Source of the DNA: Notamacropus eugenii
Lineage: Eukaryota; Chordata; Mammalia; Diprotodontia; Macropodidae
Assembly: GCF_028372415.1 (NCBI RefSeq)
Contig: NC_092874.1
Location: 332,338,651-332,402,650 of the forward strand
Length of the DNA: 64,000 bases
Reading direction: 5' to 3'
Positions within the stretch are counted from its first letter, which is position 1, and every line of letters starts with the position of its first letter. The notes beneath the pieces were generated by a model. That model was not told the origin of the DNA. It searched no databases and saw only the letters and a list, made by a program, of their open reading frames with translations. Shown here in pieces: positions 1-10,024 of the stretch. Position numbers and translations under genes: made by a program.

Positions 1-376
1 GAAGGGTATTTCGGTTATAGATTTGATCCTATCAGGGTTGATTTTTCTAATTCTCTTACTTTTCAAGTGTCCAGGTATTTCACTTCTCTTTCCACAAACT
101 TCTTATGTGATACCCTCAAACCCATTCTCTTCTAAAAAGTTTAAAAGATTCACTGAGGCTTAGGAGACTTCTCCCTCCTTTTCTCCTGAGAGGAATAAGT
201 CGTCTACATATTGTAACATATTGGAAGTTCAAATTTTTCCAAAAGACTCTCCAAAATTTGTCCAAAAAGATCTGGGGCCTCAGTGAATCCTTGGGGCAAG
301 ACTATCCACCTGTATTGCTGTTTTCAACTTGTTTCTGGATTTTCCCATGAGAAAACAAAAAGATCCCTGTCTGTGG
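1..376 (-). pseudogene. ERV pol fragment: reverse transcriptase palm/thumb portion
   Basis: The minus strand contains the RT active-site motif YVDD at 210-199, in a context resembling retroviral 'LQYVDDLL', followed by the palm/thumb region. In-frame stops lie downstream of YVDD, so this is a relic. It is the continuation of the RT segment at 969-1400; the two halves are separated only by the solo LTR and its 4-bp target duplication. Confidence 0.85.
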
Positions 377-548
377 TGAATGGGAACAGATTCAGTGAAG
401 ACTTCTCAGGAATATGGAGTCATCTCCCTGGAGTGGAAGAGAATTTAGGCCCAGGTTTCCATTCCTCCAGTCGGGTGATTTCCATATAAGGCTATGTATT
501 GCATTAGGATCAATGATTGGATATGACTCACTAACTCCTCAATACCTA

Positions 549-627
549 ATTTGCATATGCACACGCAGTCTGCAGTCCTCACACAGGTCCACCTGATTTG
601 CATAAGTTTTCAATGCCTAATTTGCAT
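549..627 (+). promoter_or_regulatory. Triple octamer (ATTTGCAT) cluster in LTR U3
   Basis: Three exact copies of ATTTGCAT, the reverse complement of the POU/Oct octamer ATGCAAAT, lie at 549-556, 596-603 and 620-627, about 170-250 bp upstream of the LTR TATA box. The block holding them is absent from the sister LTR at 13487-13986. Binding by POU factors is inferred from the motif only. Confidence 0.6.
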
Positions 628-743
628 ATAATGACCTGTACTTTCGCAGCCTTTGTAGCAACCAGGAGCGGGGGAAATTTGAACCGGGTTTCAAAAGGGA
701 TTGGTTAGATTTCACACCTAGAATGTAAGACCGTGCTTCTCAG

Positions 744-885
744 CCAATGAGAATAATGGTCAACTGTGGGAGGTGGATTTCTGAGTCAGGGTCTATATAA
801 ATTGCCATTCTGCTTCTGTAAGGCACCTCCCTACTCCAGCTTTACTGGTGAAGGGATCCCCGGTTTCTCGCGAGAACCGAATAAA
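744..885 (+). promoter_or_regulatory. LTR core promoter (CCAAT, TATA) and poly(A) signal
   Basis: CCAAT is at 744-748, TATATAA at 794-800 and AATAAA at 880-885. The spacing fits a short R region of roughly 80-90 bp starting near 820-830. The same three elements are present, in mirror orientation, in the LTR at 13487-13986. Confidence 0.65.
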
Positions 886-968
886 GGAGATTTTTTTTTT
901 TTTACCTTGCGATGCCTCTGAGCAATCAGTTTGAGTAAAGGGGGTTCGTGCTTTCCCCCACACAGTGG

Positions 969-1400
969 CTAATGGGCAAGCCCAAAATGCATCCTTCAAG
1001 TCAATAACTGTGAACCATCCATGTTTCAGGGGTATTTAGCTAAAGAGCATATAAGGATTAGGGACCACTGATGGCACACTGAGACTAATTGATTTACTTT
1101 TCTCAAATCTCATACCAGCAGGTATGTCCCATTGGGGTTTTGGGACTGGGACCACTGGGGTGTTAAAAAGAGTCCTTCCCTCAAAAATTGATCAGTAACC
1201 GGCTGCAATCCTTTCCTTCCCTCCACTGGAATAGGATACTATCTAACACAATTTACAGCCTGGGGATCCTTTAGTTTAATTTCTATTGGATTAACCTTCA
1301 TTCCCCCCCCAATTTCCTTCTCTTACCCAGACTTCTGGTCTAATTTCTTCATAAGTTTCAGCATTCAACAGATGTAATTTAATGGTCAATTGTTCACCAA
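969..1400 (-). pseudogene. ERV pol fragment: reverse transcriptase N-terminal half
   Basis: The minus strand reads a VVPNPY-like motif and then 'FTVIDLKDAF', the RT fingers/palm motif carrying the first catalytic aspartate, ending at the LTR insertion at 968. Upstream it includes 'PVVPVPKP', resembling the RT N-terminus. Stops such as one just after the VVPNPY-like segment show decay. Confidence 0.8.
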
Positions 1401-1478
1401 CCACTTTTATCTCAGGATCAAGTCTCTTCCTAACAAGTTCACCCTGGCTTCAGGGACCAGTAAAAAGCTAGCTCTTGC

Positions 1479-1661
1479 CTATCTACCCTTACACCAAACA
1501 TTTGTCTCATTAAAGATAGGTACATGAAAATTTTCTCCTTTTATTCCAGAGATTTTGAGAGTGTCCCTGCTAAGTCTCATCTCTTTGGGTTTAAAACTCA
1601 GGGAGTATGTAACTCTCTGTTCCATGTCTACAAGAAATAAAACACTCTCTGAAGCTTCCAA
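1479..1661 (-). pseudogene. ERV protease remnant with disrupted active site
   Basis: A 60-codon minus-strand reading frame begins with LFLVD followed by Met-Glu where retroviral aspartic proteases have Asp-Thr/Ser-Gly. The nucleotides suggest a one-base deletion within that triad. Its position between the Gag zinc knuckle and RT is as expected for pro. It is non-functional. Confidence 0.6.
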
Positions 1662-1778
1662 CCTCTGTGTTAACCAAGGGTTCTCAGTTGAGTTTAAGAA
1701 AGAACCCCGAATTCCCTAGTCCTCATCCTCCTCGAAAGTCATGAAGGGCACTACTTGCTCCTCCTTTTTCTACTAAGG

Positions 1779-2500
1779 GCAGTTCCTCTTGAAATGTCCT
1801 GACTTTCCACATCTGAAACATTTATTCTCTCCTGGTCACCTTTTTCCTCCATCCTCATTAGCCTTTCCTTTCTTCCCTTGTTGGTATCTCTGTCCTGGCC
1901 TTAACTCCCTCTTAGTCCCTTCTGATTTCACAACTTCCTTAACCATTTGGACCATGATCCTGGTTTTCTGTTTCTGCTTCTCATCTTCCCTCCTCATGTA
2001 TTCTTTCTGGGTTTCCCTAAATAATTCTTCTAGAGGTCTGTTACTCCAATGTTCCAGTTTTGGGAGTTTCTTTTTATATCTGGCCAAGAATTGGTCACAA
2101 AATGGGCCTTAAACATTCCTTCCTCTATGGGATCCTGTGGATCCAGGCCCAAATACTTTCTAAAGTTTTCCCTCATCCTTTCTAAAAATTCAGATGGGAT
2201 TTCCTCTTTCTTTTGGTGAATTTCAAATACTTCATTTAAATTTTGAGATTTCAGAACAGCCTTTTTTATGCAGGCTATTATTAATTTCCTGAGGTCCTGC
2301 ATATGACCCAGATGGATCTGACTGTCACGATCCCAGCCAGGGTCTGCATGGTGATATTTCACTTTGGCTGGAATCCCTCCTGCTATGGGAGGGTGTCTCC
2401 TTTCCCACCATACCAAGGCAGCCCTTCTTGTCATACCCTTTTCTTCTCCAGTAAAGAGAACATTGAGAATACTGAATGGACTAAGTATGTCAATTCTCAA
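1779..2500 (-). pseudogene. ERV Gag fragment: capsid C-terminus and nucleocapsid
   Basis: On the minus strand the frame at 2500-2030 has a capsid-like end, including a segment of the type EIPSEFLERM, followed by a lysine/arginine-rich charged helix (2087-1836). A zinc knuckle of the form C-X2-C-X4-H-X4-C sits at 1820-1779. A single knuckle preceded by a charged assembly helix is typical of gammaretroviral Gag. The two capsid frames overlap out of phase, so at least one frameshift is present. Confidence 0.8.
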
Positions 2501-3237
2501 TATTGAAGTGGAACATTAGGCAAGGGGTGATTCTAAGGCAGAGGTGGGGGAGGAGGAGGTAGGGCAAGGAGGGGATCCCATGCAGAGGATGTTCCAGGTG
2601 CTTTTGTCTCCTCTTCCTTTGTTTGACTTAGAAAGATTCCTGCCACTGTTACAGTCCCAATGCCCAAGCAGCCTTATTATGCAATCATTACAATTATGCC
2701 AACGGCATAATCTTTCTCTTCTTCCGTGACATCTTTTTTGTTATTTACATATAAATTTAGTAATTGACAAACCCAATCTTCATCAGATCAGAACTTTGGC
2801 CAGAATATTGAGGGTGCCAACATAGGTTCCTTAGTCCATTCTTGGCAATAATATTTAATCATTTTCCTCTTATCTTTTCCCCTAGTCCTGGGAGCATCCT
2901 CCCAATGGAGCATTCCTGGGGAACGTCTTCCCAGGGATTCCTCCCCTTCCTGGGCATCTTAGAATTTGCCCCTCCCATACTTTCATCCCATGGCTGGACA
3001 GCCTCTGGAGTAATGGGGTCTCCTGACTAACCAAGGGTGCTTCTTACCCACTTGCATGGTCTGCCAACTGGCTTTCCCAATCATTAGGACTCTCCTGAGG
3101 CAAAACAGATACCTGCTATCAGTGGTTCAAAGCCAGGAGTTGGAAAGGAGAGAGGATTCAACCTCCAGGACCAACAAACTCAAGGGAAGCGCTCCTCCTG
3201 GGGTAGCTTACCTTGCTCCATCTGGACAGCCAGCCAA
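2501..3237 (-). pseudogene. Probable ERV Gag matrix/leader region, unrecognisable in detail
   Basis: It lies between the recognisable capsid and the candidate primer-binding site, the place of matrix and leader. It is proline- and serine-rich in places on the minus strand and contains many stops. I see no diagnostic motif, so the assignment rests on position. Confidence 0.4.
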
Positions 3238-3255
3238 GCCCCACCTTGGGTACCA
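3238..3255 (-). other. Candidate retroviral primer-binding site
   Basis: The minus strand reads TGGTACCCAAGGTGGGG from 3255. It begins with the TGG that pairs with a tRNA CCA end and is positioned just downstream of where the 5' LTR of the antisense ERV should end. The matching tRNA was not identified. Confidence 0.4.
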
Positions 3256-3720
3256 GAATCATTAGAACCGTGCTTGGCACAGAGATTCAAACGCCTCCCT
3301 TTAAACATCTATGGTTGGCTCAAGGGAAACAATCATAAAGGGTGGATGACCGACTGCCTTATTTTGGGTTATCTGTGTGCATCCTTCTTCCCTTATTTAA
3401 GACTAAGAAGGTTCGTGTTCTTCATGGGCCCAAATGAGTGAAACTCTCCACTAGGGTCAGACCTTCGGTCTAACTCCCCACAGACCCAGGGCAAGGGAGA
3501 ATCCGGCTCAGATTTGTACCTAGAACCAGAGAAGAGGGAAGTCTGGACTCCAAGCCCACGGAGGAGGGCAGTCTGGGTGGTCCACAGAGACAGGTGAATG
3601 GGAGGGGAGGACGGCCACAGAGGGACGGACGGATGGGGGGAGGGGAAGCGGATCATCCATCCTACCCAGAAGCTCTCCAGCCTCCAGTCAGGGTCGTGGG
3701 AGGTCGGACTTAGCCGGCTT
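3256..3720 (-). mobile_element. Possible 5' LTR of the antisense ERV (boundaries uncertain)
   Basis: This non-coding stretch lies between the candidate primer-binding site and the CpG island. On the minus strand it has a TTAAATAA TATA-like sequence near 3395-3402 and an AAATAA-like sequence nearer the PBS. I see no clean TG...CA ends or target duplication, so this may be ordinary flanking DNA. Confidence 0.3.
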
Positions 3721-4084
3721 CTCCATCCCAAGAAGCGGAAAGAAATGTTTCTAAGGTCGCGGGGTCAAGGACAAACAGCTGAGGTGGGTGGATGGGGAAA
3801 CCCGACCTAAGGCAAAGCTTGGAAACGTGGCGTGGGACGCCGGCGGGCTCCACAGCGCGCGCTCCTGCCCCGCCTCGGGCGTCACGACGTCTCCCGGCAT
3901 CCCCTGCGCTGGGCGGACGCTCCGCCCAACGTGCCCCGCGCTGGCGCCGAGCCGCGGCTCCCTCATTGGTCCAGGAGCGATGGCTCCCGGAAACGGGGAC
4001 TTCCCTTCTCGTCTTCCCCCTCCCACTTCTTTTCGGGAAGGCTCCGAACTCTTAAGCACTACCTGCCCAGGCTGTTGACGCTCG

Positions 4085-4290
4085 CATTCACGCAGCGCCT
4101 TAAGGTTTGCAAAGCGCGCTTTCCATGCGCTCTTTCTGAGGTAGGGTATTATGCCCCCGAGGGTGGAGGGGGCAGCTTGGTACTCGGCAGGGAAGCGGTG
4201 TGACCCGCCCTGGGTCACGTACAAGTGTCATAAGAGGCGTTTGTACCGAGGTCTCTTCTGACGCCAGGTTCTGCTCTCTTTACAAAACAC
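4085..4290 (+). repeat. Ancient MIR/MON-type CORE-SINE relic inside the CpG island
   Basis: Signature pieces are in order: 'TTAAGGTTTGCAAAGCGC', 'GAGGTAGGGTATTAT', 'CCTGGGTCAC' and 'TTCTGACGCCAGGTTCTG'. These match the body of MIR/MON-type SINEs, whose other copies in the window (such as 8455-8625) carry the same order. This copy keeps or has gained CpGs, unlike the other copies. Confidence 0.6.
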
Positions 4291-4748
4291 CATGCTGCCT
4301 TCCTGGGAGGGGTGGGGGGAGGGTGGAGAGAGAGTACGCGGCTTTGTAGAGGTGCATGTCGGGAGTGGTAGTCCCTACGGCTCTTTCTGCTGTGGATATG
4401 GCCCCTAGTCATGTGATCAAGGAGCCTGCGGTCTGGGACGGGAGAGGAAAGGGGGGAGGGGAGGGACTGTCTGCCTTATGATGTCATCACCTCGCGACGT
4501 CGAGTTGGGAGTTGTTTGTAACCCTACTCCTCTCACTCCTAATCCTTGTTCCTCCCTGTCTGGTGCCACATACCCTCCCAGCTGTTTTCTTCACTGCCAC
4601 CCTGGTTGGGTGCCTCTCAGTGTCTGGGCGGGGGGCGGGGTGGAGAGGTGAGGAGAAAGGAGGAGTGTGTTGGGGGGGGCGCCGACTAACGCGTGTTCTC
4701 GGTTATTGAAGAAAGGGCGGGGGGAGGGGAAAGGAGGCGGGAGGAGGG

Positions 4749-4797
4749 CTCCGCCCCAAGCTCCGCCCTTGCCGATGACGTGGCAGGGTCACGTGAC
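4749..4797 (+). promoter_or_regulatory. UBAP2: GC boxes, UPRE-like and E-box palindrome cluster
   Basis: Two CTCCGCCC GC boxes (4749-4756 and 4761-4768) are followed by TGACGTGG (4776-4783) and the perfect palindrome GTCACGTGAC (4788-4797). TGACGTGG matches the ATF6/XBP1 UPR element class. GTCACGTGAC matches the USF/TFEB (CLEAR) E-box class. Function is inferred from motif only. Confidence 0.55.
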
Positions 4798-4886
4798 GGG
4801 GCCCCGGCCGCCGCTGCTTTGTGAGAGGCACATAGGCAGGTAACGAGCGGCGGCGGCTGGTCCGGGGCGCGGCGGGAGCAGCAGCG
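4798..4886 (+). other. UBAP2: Probable UBAP2 exon 1 (5' UTR), two candidate donors
   Basis: Immediately downstream of the motif cluster lie two plausible splice donors: CAG|GTAACG (exon end 4839) and GCG|GTAATG (exon end 4886). Neither leaves an obvious coding start, so this exon would be non-coding. The transcription start is not determinable from sequence, and the 4798 boundary is only nominal. Confidence 0.5.
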
Positions 4887-6379
4887 GTAATGCCTTCCGT
4901 CGTTTCACCCTCCTCTTTCGTCTCTCTTTTCCCCCCTTCGCCGACCATCTTCACCGAACCACGGGTTCTGCGGACCCCCCTGGTTTCTCGGGGCCCTGTC
5001 CTAGCCACCCCTTCCCCAACCAGGCCCACCTCTGTCCACGACCTGGCCTCCCACCCCACCCCGAGGCCTGCCTTCTCCTTGCCCACCCGCCAGGGGGAGA
5101 GGGAGGGCTGGACGCCCCTCCCCCTTCCTGGAGACTCCGCTGCCTTGGACTCCCAATGATTGCACAGACTTGGTGTTTTCCTACCACACTCTCACCGTGG
5201 CATCGGGCTTCCCACCCGCTTCCCGGCTACCCTTTTCTCAGTCCATCATTCTTCCTAACCCTTTCTCCTTCCCCTATTTATCTCTGAGGCCGCCTTTTGG
5301 CTTTCCCAATCTGAGCCCTCCACCGAAGGCATTTCCCAGACTGCCATCTTCCCCATACATCTGTCTACTCCATCCACCACTGGGAGCTGGTTTTCTTCTT
5401 TACTACAGTTGCCGATTTCTACTCTGGAGGGTGTGGCTTTCTGCACTCTTTTCTTTCCCACCTAAGTGCTTCAGCTTACCCTTACCCTGTGATCCCGGGT
5501 CCCAGGCTCTTTCCCTCTCAACCCAATATTCTGAAGTTTAGAGCTTCCAATTATATTTCAGTATTCGACAGTTTAGCTAGAGCTTTCAAGAATGATAAGC
5601 CTCCTTTCGATCAGTCTTTCCAGTGCTCAGCCTGCCTAGACCTGTGAATTTATTTTCACACAGTGTTCCATAAAACTTCTTACGCAGTTTGAAGTGCTAC
5701 TTAATTAACCCCCTTAAAGTGTACTCACTCAAGGAGTGCAACTTTATCACATCTCCTTTCACAAACTCCTTGGGGTTCAGTCAGCTCAGCCCTACTTTCC
5801 ATACTTTTTCCCTGGTTTAATTCTGGCTCTCAACCTAATTAGTTGCCTAGCCATCTTCTCAAGTTACACAGTTCTGATCCCTCCTTGACATCTCCTGAAT
5901 TCAGTTTTTCTCTAGTGTGTGTGACTGCTCCCCCTTCCTTATCCTCAACTCTGGTCACTTTCTTGCCCTCGTAACAGCATGACCTAAACCTCCCCTTCAC
6001 CCTCAGCACTATCATTCATTTGTATTATTTTCCCTTTTCTACCCTGGTTATAAATATTCTGATTATATTCAAGATTCATGTCATTTTTCCCCATCTGAGA
6101 GATGCTATCAAACCTTTAATTATTTTCGAAAAGTACCTAAAGGTCTCCCTTTTGTAGGGCAGGGAGAGGTACCTGACTCCCTTAACTCCCTTTGTACTTC
6201 TTTTCCTAAATAATGCCTACTATTTCTTTCCCATTCTTGCTTATGTTTATTTTTTTTCATGTTATAGCTTGATACTAATTTTTCTCTGAGAATGCTAATT
6301 AAATGAAGGGTTTTCTTTTATTTGTTGGGAGAGAAGGCTGTAGAGGTCTTTTTACCATTCGATTTCTCCTACTAATACC
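4887..6379. other. Intron 1 proximal part; no recognised repeat or gene
   Basis: Pyrimidine-rich on the + strand to about 5540, then ordinary AT-rich intronic sequence. Open frames here follow base composition and have no recognisable similarity. Confidence 0.5.
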
Positions 6380-7300
6380 TCCTTCAATTCAGCAAGCATT
6401 TAACAAATGATTTACTGTGTTAAAGATACAAAAAGGAAAAGGGAATGTCATTGAGCTTATATTTTGGGGGTAGGAGCTGGTCCATATTTGTAGAAAATTA
6501 AACATAGTAATTTCCCTGGAGGTCTGGCACCTGGGACTAAGGAGGAAAAATTGGGATGAAAAAAATCATCTATGAAGTGACTCCTGACCTTAGCTTTGAA
6601 GAAAGTTGGGGATTCCACCAGGTGGTGGTGAGAAGAAAGTGGACTCCAAGTCTGGGGAACATGGAAGGCAAAGGCATGAAGACAGGAGATGAAATGTCAT
6701 GTGGGGGAACCTATGAGTAGGCTAGTTTGTCAGGACATAGATGGTAAAAAATAAGCCTGGAGCGCGATTGTGAAGCGCTTTAAAAGCCGAGAAAAGGAAT
6801 TCATATTTTAACCTAGAGGCAAATAAAGGTGGCACCATATATTTTTGGGCAGGAGAGTCACATGGTCAGACTTGTGATTTAGAAATATTCCTTATTGTGA
6901 GGAGGATAAACTAAAGAGAGGCTTGATTCAGAGCTGCAGTTAGATCATTGCAGTATGGTCATTTGGGGTCAGTTTTGTTAGAGAAGAAGGTTGTGATAGA
7001 TTGTGGATGTAAAATTGTCACCAGATTGGCTATAAGTTATGAGGGAGGGGGAAGATGAGGAAGACCCTGAGGTGGTAAAACCTGAGTGACTGAAAGGATG
7101 TGATGTTTCCAATAGAAATAGGAAAGAGGTTTTGAGAGTAAAGTTGTGTTTTGGACATACTGAGTCTGAGATACCTGTGAGATATTCATTTGGAAATAAC
7201 CAATAGTTGGTGATGCAGGTGGAGCTCAGAAGAGATACTGGAGTTGGATATGTAGTTCCAGGGTTACCTGCATAGAGGGATTAGTTGAACCCTTAGGAGT
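6380..7300 (+). repeat. Ancient ~0.9-kb mammalian interspersed repeat, copy 1
   Basis: It begins with the SINE-like line 'AAGCATTTAACAAATGATTTA', then 'GAGCTTATATTTTGGGGG', and contains 'GGGCAGGAGAGTCACATGGTC' type text. A diverged second copy with the same order of blocks is at 56280-57005. I do not recognise the family name with certainty. Confidence 0.5.
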
Positions 7301-8454
7301 TTATGAGATCACAGAAAGAGTATAGGTAAATAGATATGCAGATATCTAGAGAGGGAGAGAAAGAGACAGATACAGTGTTCTGACTAGATTCTGAGGGTTC
7401 TTTCTTTTGATCCTTCATTTTGAGATGTGGGAGTGGGGAACAGAGGAGTTGCTCCTTTAGATGACTAATTAGAATTTCTAACAGTAGCTTCCCCCTTCCC
7501 CCCATGCTCCACATACTGGTTCCTTACTATTACCATGAAGTTTTAAGGCTAAAGATTTTTGCCCAGACTCATGTATATACTTCTACTTCAGTGAAGTTTT
7601 CCTATGAAGAGAAAGATATTGGTCTTCTCCAATTCTGCTGTCAGAGTCAAGCTGATTTTTGTATTTCTTCTGCTAACAGTGGTTATTTCTGTCTCACAAG
7701 AAGCACCTCACCCACTGCTTAAAAGATTCAGGGAAGAGATGACTTATTAGACTGTGCCTGAGAAGAATAGGAGAGTCGTTTGTTCTGGGTGGATGGGGGA
7801 GAGCAAACAAGGAGGCCAGAGGAAATGCCCCTAAGGATTGTTTCTCACTGCTTCCTACTATTTTTCATTTTAAATGTAGGAGGAAAAATGTAGTTACATG
7901 GGAGCTGTCTTCTGTATAGTGTATTAAGGACACCACAGATCCTTTCTTGGTAAGAAGCAGAGGAAAAAGTCCATTAAGTTTCTTTTTGTTTTTCTGTCCT
8001 GGATTTGATGATGGTAATAGAAATGGGAAACATCTTAAATTTGTGATTCACTTAAACTGAATGTGTTTTGCACTTGAGTAACAGTAGAAACTGATTAAGC
8101 TTTCCACCCCCTCAAACTAAAAACTGGGCATAGACATTATAAACTTAGTTTTCCCAGTTAGTGCCCTCAGCTTTGTTGTGAGCATGTATGACATTAACTT
8201 CAAAATTTTGCCCTGAAATTATCAGGGGTCAGTCTTTAGTAGTTCTAAAGTTGCAATTTTACTTTGTTTTAAATTATTTTTTTTGAATAGGTGGTTTTAT
8301 AGATTGATAGTAACTCTAAGAACCATTTTAGTATGTTTAATGCTTAGGAGTATCTTCTACAAAAGAGCATGACTATTTTACAATGACTATAAATGGTACT
8401 TCTTTTTAGTGATTTTTTTCACTTACATCTGTCCATCCCTGTAGAAGTAGTAGG
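7301..8454. other. Intron 1 segment; nothing recognised
   Basis: AT-rich intronic sequence with short frames only. No repeat signature or conserved coding pattern seen. Confidence 0.4.
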
Positions 8455-8625
8455 AACCTTAGAAGCTGTTCAGTCCAGCTCCTTCATGTGACAGGTCAGG
8501 AGAGTAAGACTTAGGGAGATTCAGTGACTTGCCCAAGATCACACAGGTGGTAAATATCAGAAGTGAGATTGAAACTGGGTCCTTTGTCTCCAGACCCTAG
8601 TGCTCTTTACCATATTTGTTGTGGT
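8455..8625 (+). repeat. MIR-type CORE-SINE
   Basis: Contains the MIR hallmark 'GACTTGCCCAAGATCACACA' followed by 'GTGAGATTGAAACTGGGTCC' and 'CTAGTGCTCTTTACCAT'. A decayed ancient copy. Confidence 0.75.
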
Positions 8626-8629
8626 CATT

Positions 8630-9740
8630 TTATATTTGATTCTCTTCTGCTGATTTCACTTTGCCTTCAGTTCATATACACCATGTTTCATACAAACCAT
8701 GTTTTTCTGAATTTCTCATTTGTCATATTTACTGAACAATAGTATACATTCATATGCCATAGTTTTTTTTAGTACCTTTCCTACTCAGTGATATTCACTT
8801 TATTTCCAGGTTTTTGCCTCCACAAGGAGTGCTGCTTTTAATATTTTGTTAAATATTGGAACTTTATTTATGTCTTTGGCTTCTTTTCGGTATAAGCCCA
8901 ATAAGGATGATTGATGAGGCAGAAAGTTTTGACATTTAAGCCATTTTTCTTGCTTATATCTAAATTGATACCTAGGACACCTTCATCAACAGTGTAATGA
9001 TATGCCTGTATTTTCATAGTCCTACCCACATTGACTGTTATCATCTTTTATCATCTTTGTCAATTCGTATGATATCAGTTAAGTGTTTTATTTGTGTTTC
9101 TCATAGTAATTTGGAGCATGTTTTCATTTAACCATTTAGAGTTTGTAGTTCATTTGTAATTCTATTCATGTCTTTTGCCCTGTTTGGGATGGCTCTTGGC
9201 ACTAAATATTTGTGTCATTTCTTTATATGTCTTGGATAGTAGGGTTTTTTTGGTGATATTTGATGCAAATATTTTTTTCACTCTGTTTTGTAGTTATACA
9301 TTCATTGATTTTATTTGTGTAAAAGCTTTTAATTTTAGTGATAAAGATTCCCCTCTTATGATTTCTCTCATCTCTTTACTTAAAACATTTTCTCCCTAGC
9401 CATAGTTTTGAAAGATACATTGATCTTACTTTCTTCTAACTTTTTTTTTCTGGTGTGATCTTTCATTTTTGGTGCTTATTGTGACATATAGTTTAACGTG
9501 TTGACCAATTTTTGACAGCTTTCCAGTTTTCCCAACAGTTTGTCAAAAAGGGAGGCCTTACCCTAATAACGTATTTTCTTGGGTTTATCAAACAGTTGGC
9601 CAATGTTTTGTTTTAGTTTTATTCCTTCCATATCCTTTTTTATTGAGATACCTTTTGTTTTTAATCAGTACAGTTTGATAATTATGTTCTCAAATCAATG
9701 TTTAGAAACATATCCTTCTTTGTGAATCTGTAATCTTCAT
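8630..9740 (-). mobile_element. Old L1 ORF2 3' fragment, antisense
   Basis: The + strand carries the antisense text of the L1 ORF2 C-terminal third in the same block order as the younger L1 at 59500-61000, including 'TTTTGCCTCCACAAGGAG', 'TAGAGTTTGTAGTTCATTTG' and 'GTGTTGACCAATTTTTGAC'. Many substitutions and indels. Confidence 0.65.
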
Positions 9741-9761
9741 GAAAAATATTCGTTTAAATCT

Positions 9762-9990
9762 TAGGTTCCCAAACTTATTGACCTAATTGAAAAAAAATTA
9801 CTGCCCCCCTGGAAATCTTACAAACTAGGAAGAAAATCTCAGATTAAATGTACAACTGAACCACAGTCTCCTCTTGTGGGGGAAAGTGAAGGCGGAGTAT
9901 TGTCCCAGTGCTATCTCCCCTTTTCTGATTTAAATCATATTGATATACTAGAAGCCAGTTGTTAATCTTTTTGTAGTTATTAGGTCTGTT
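9762..9990. mobile_element. Possible hAT MITE relic
   Basis: Starts 'GGTTCCCAAACTTATTGACC' and continues 'ACTGCCCCCCTGGAAA', similar to one end of the hAT MITE at 33698-34231. The right end and target duplication were not found. Confidence 0.35.
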
Positions 9991-10024
9991 TTCTTTTAGA
10001 CAGCTATAAGGCATGTAGCATTGA

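Larger units (their letters stand above)
377..964 (+). mobile_element. Solo ERV LTR (family A, sense), nested in ERV RT
   Basis: The 588-bp element begins TGAATGGG and ends CACACA. It is flanked by a perfect 4-bp duplication GTGG (373-376 and 965-968), the duplication size of class I ERVs. It has a U3 with CCAAT and TATA boxes, an AATAAA signal and a T-run-containing U5. A 500-bp homologue lies in the opposite orientation at 13487-13986. No internal retroviral sequence lies on either side in this orientation, so it is a solo LTR formed by LTR-LTR recombination. It points toward UBAP2, about 4 kb upstream of the CpG island. Confidence 0.9.
1..3255 (-). mobile_element. Decayed gammaretrovirus-like (class I) ERV internal region, antisense
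   Basis: Read on the minus strand from about 3255 down to 1, this stretch carries in order a possible primer-binding site, Gag, a protease remnant and reverse transcriptase, which is the gag-pro-pol order of a simple retrovirus. The single CCHC zinc knuckle, the capsid C-terminal region and the RT motifs resemble gammaretroviruses. Frames shift and stops interrupt it throughout, so it is non-functional. A separate solo LTR (377-964) has been inserted into the RT gene. The element continues beyond the left edge, so RNase H, integrase, env and the 3' LTR are not visible. Confidence 0.85.
3800..5110 (+). promoter_or_regulatory. UBAP2: CpG island promoter of UBAP2
   Basis: GC- and CpG-rich sequence in an otherwise AT-rich window, peaking at 3840-3970 and 4670-4890. 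It contains repeated GC boxes, E-box and CRE/UPRE-like motifs and no TATA box, typical of a housekeeping promoter. It lies upstream of the first coding exon by a 23-kb intron, as expected for a gene whose first exon is non-coding. The only downstream host gene on this strand is UBAP2. Confidence 0.8.

Noticed and set aside
1-3255. A functional endogenous retrovirus
   Set aside because: Frameshifts, stops, a disrupted protease triad and an inserted LTR all show inactivity.
2303-3265. Plus-strand frames across the ERV region
   Set aside because: Shadows of antisense gag; no independent support.
3788-4224. Several overlapping open frames in the CpG island on both strands
   Set aside because: They arise from GC-rich composition and overlap a SINE relic; no recognisable protein, splice structure or start context.
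4703-5187. Arginine- and proline-rich frames around the presumed first exon
   Set aside because: Low-complexity translation of GC-rich promoter DNA; both strands are open, as expected from few stop codons.
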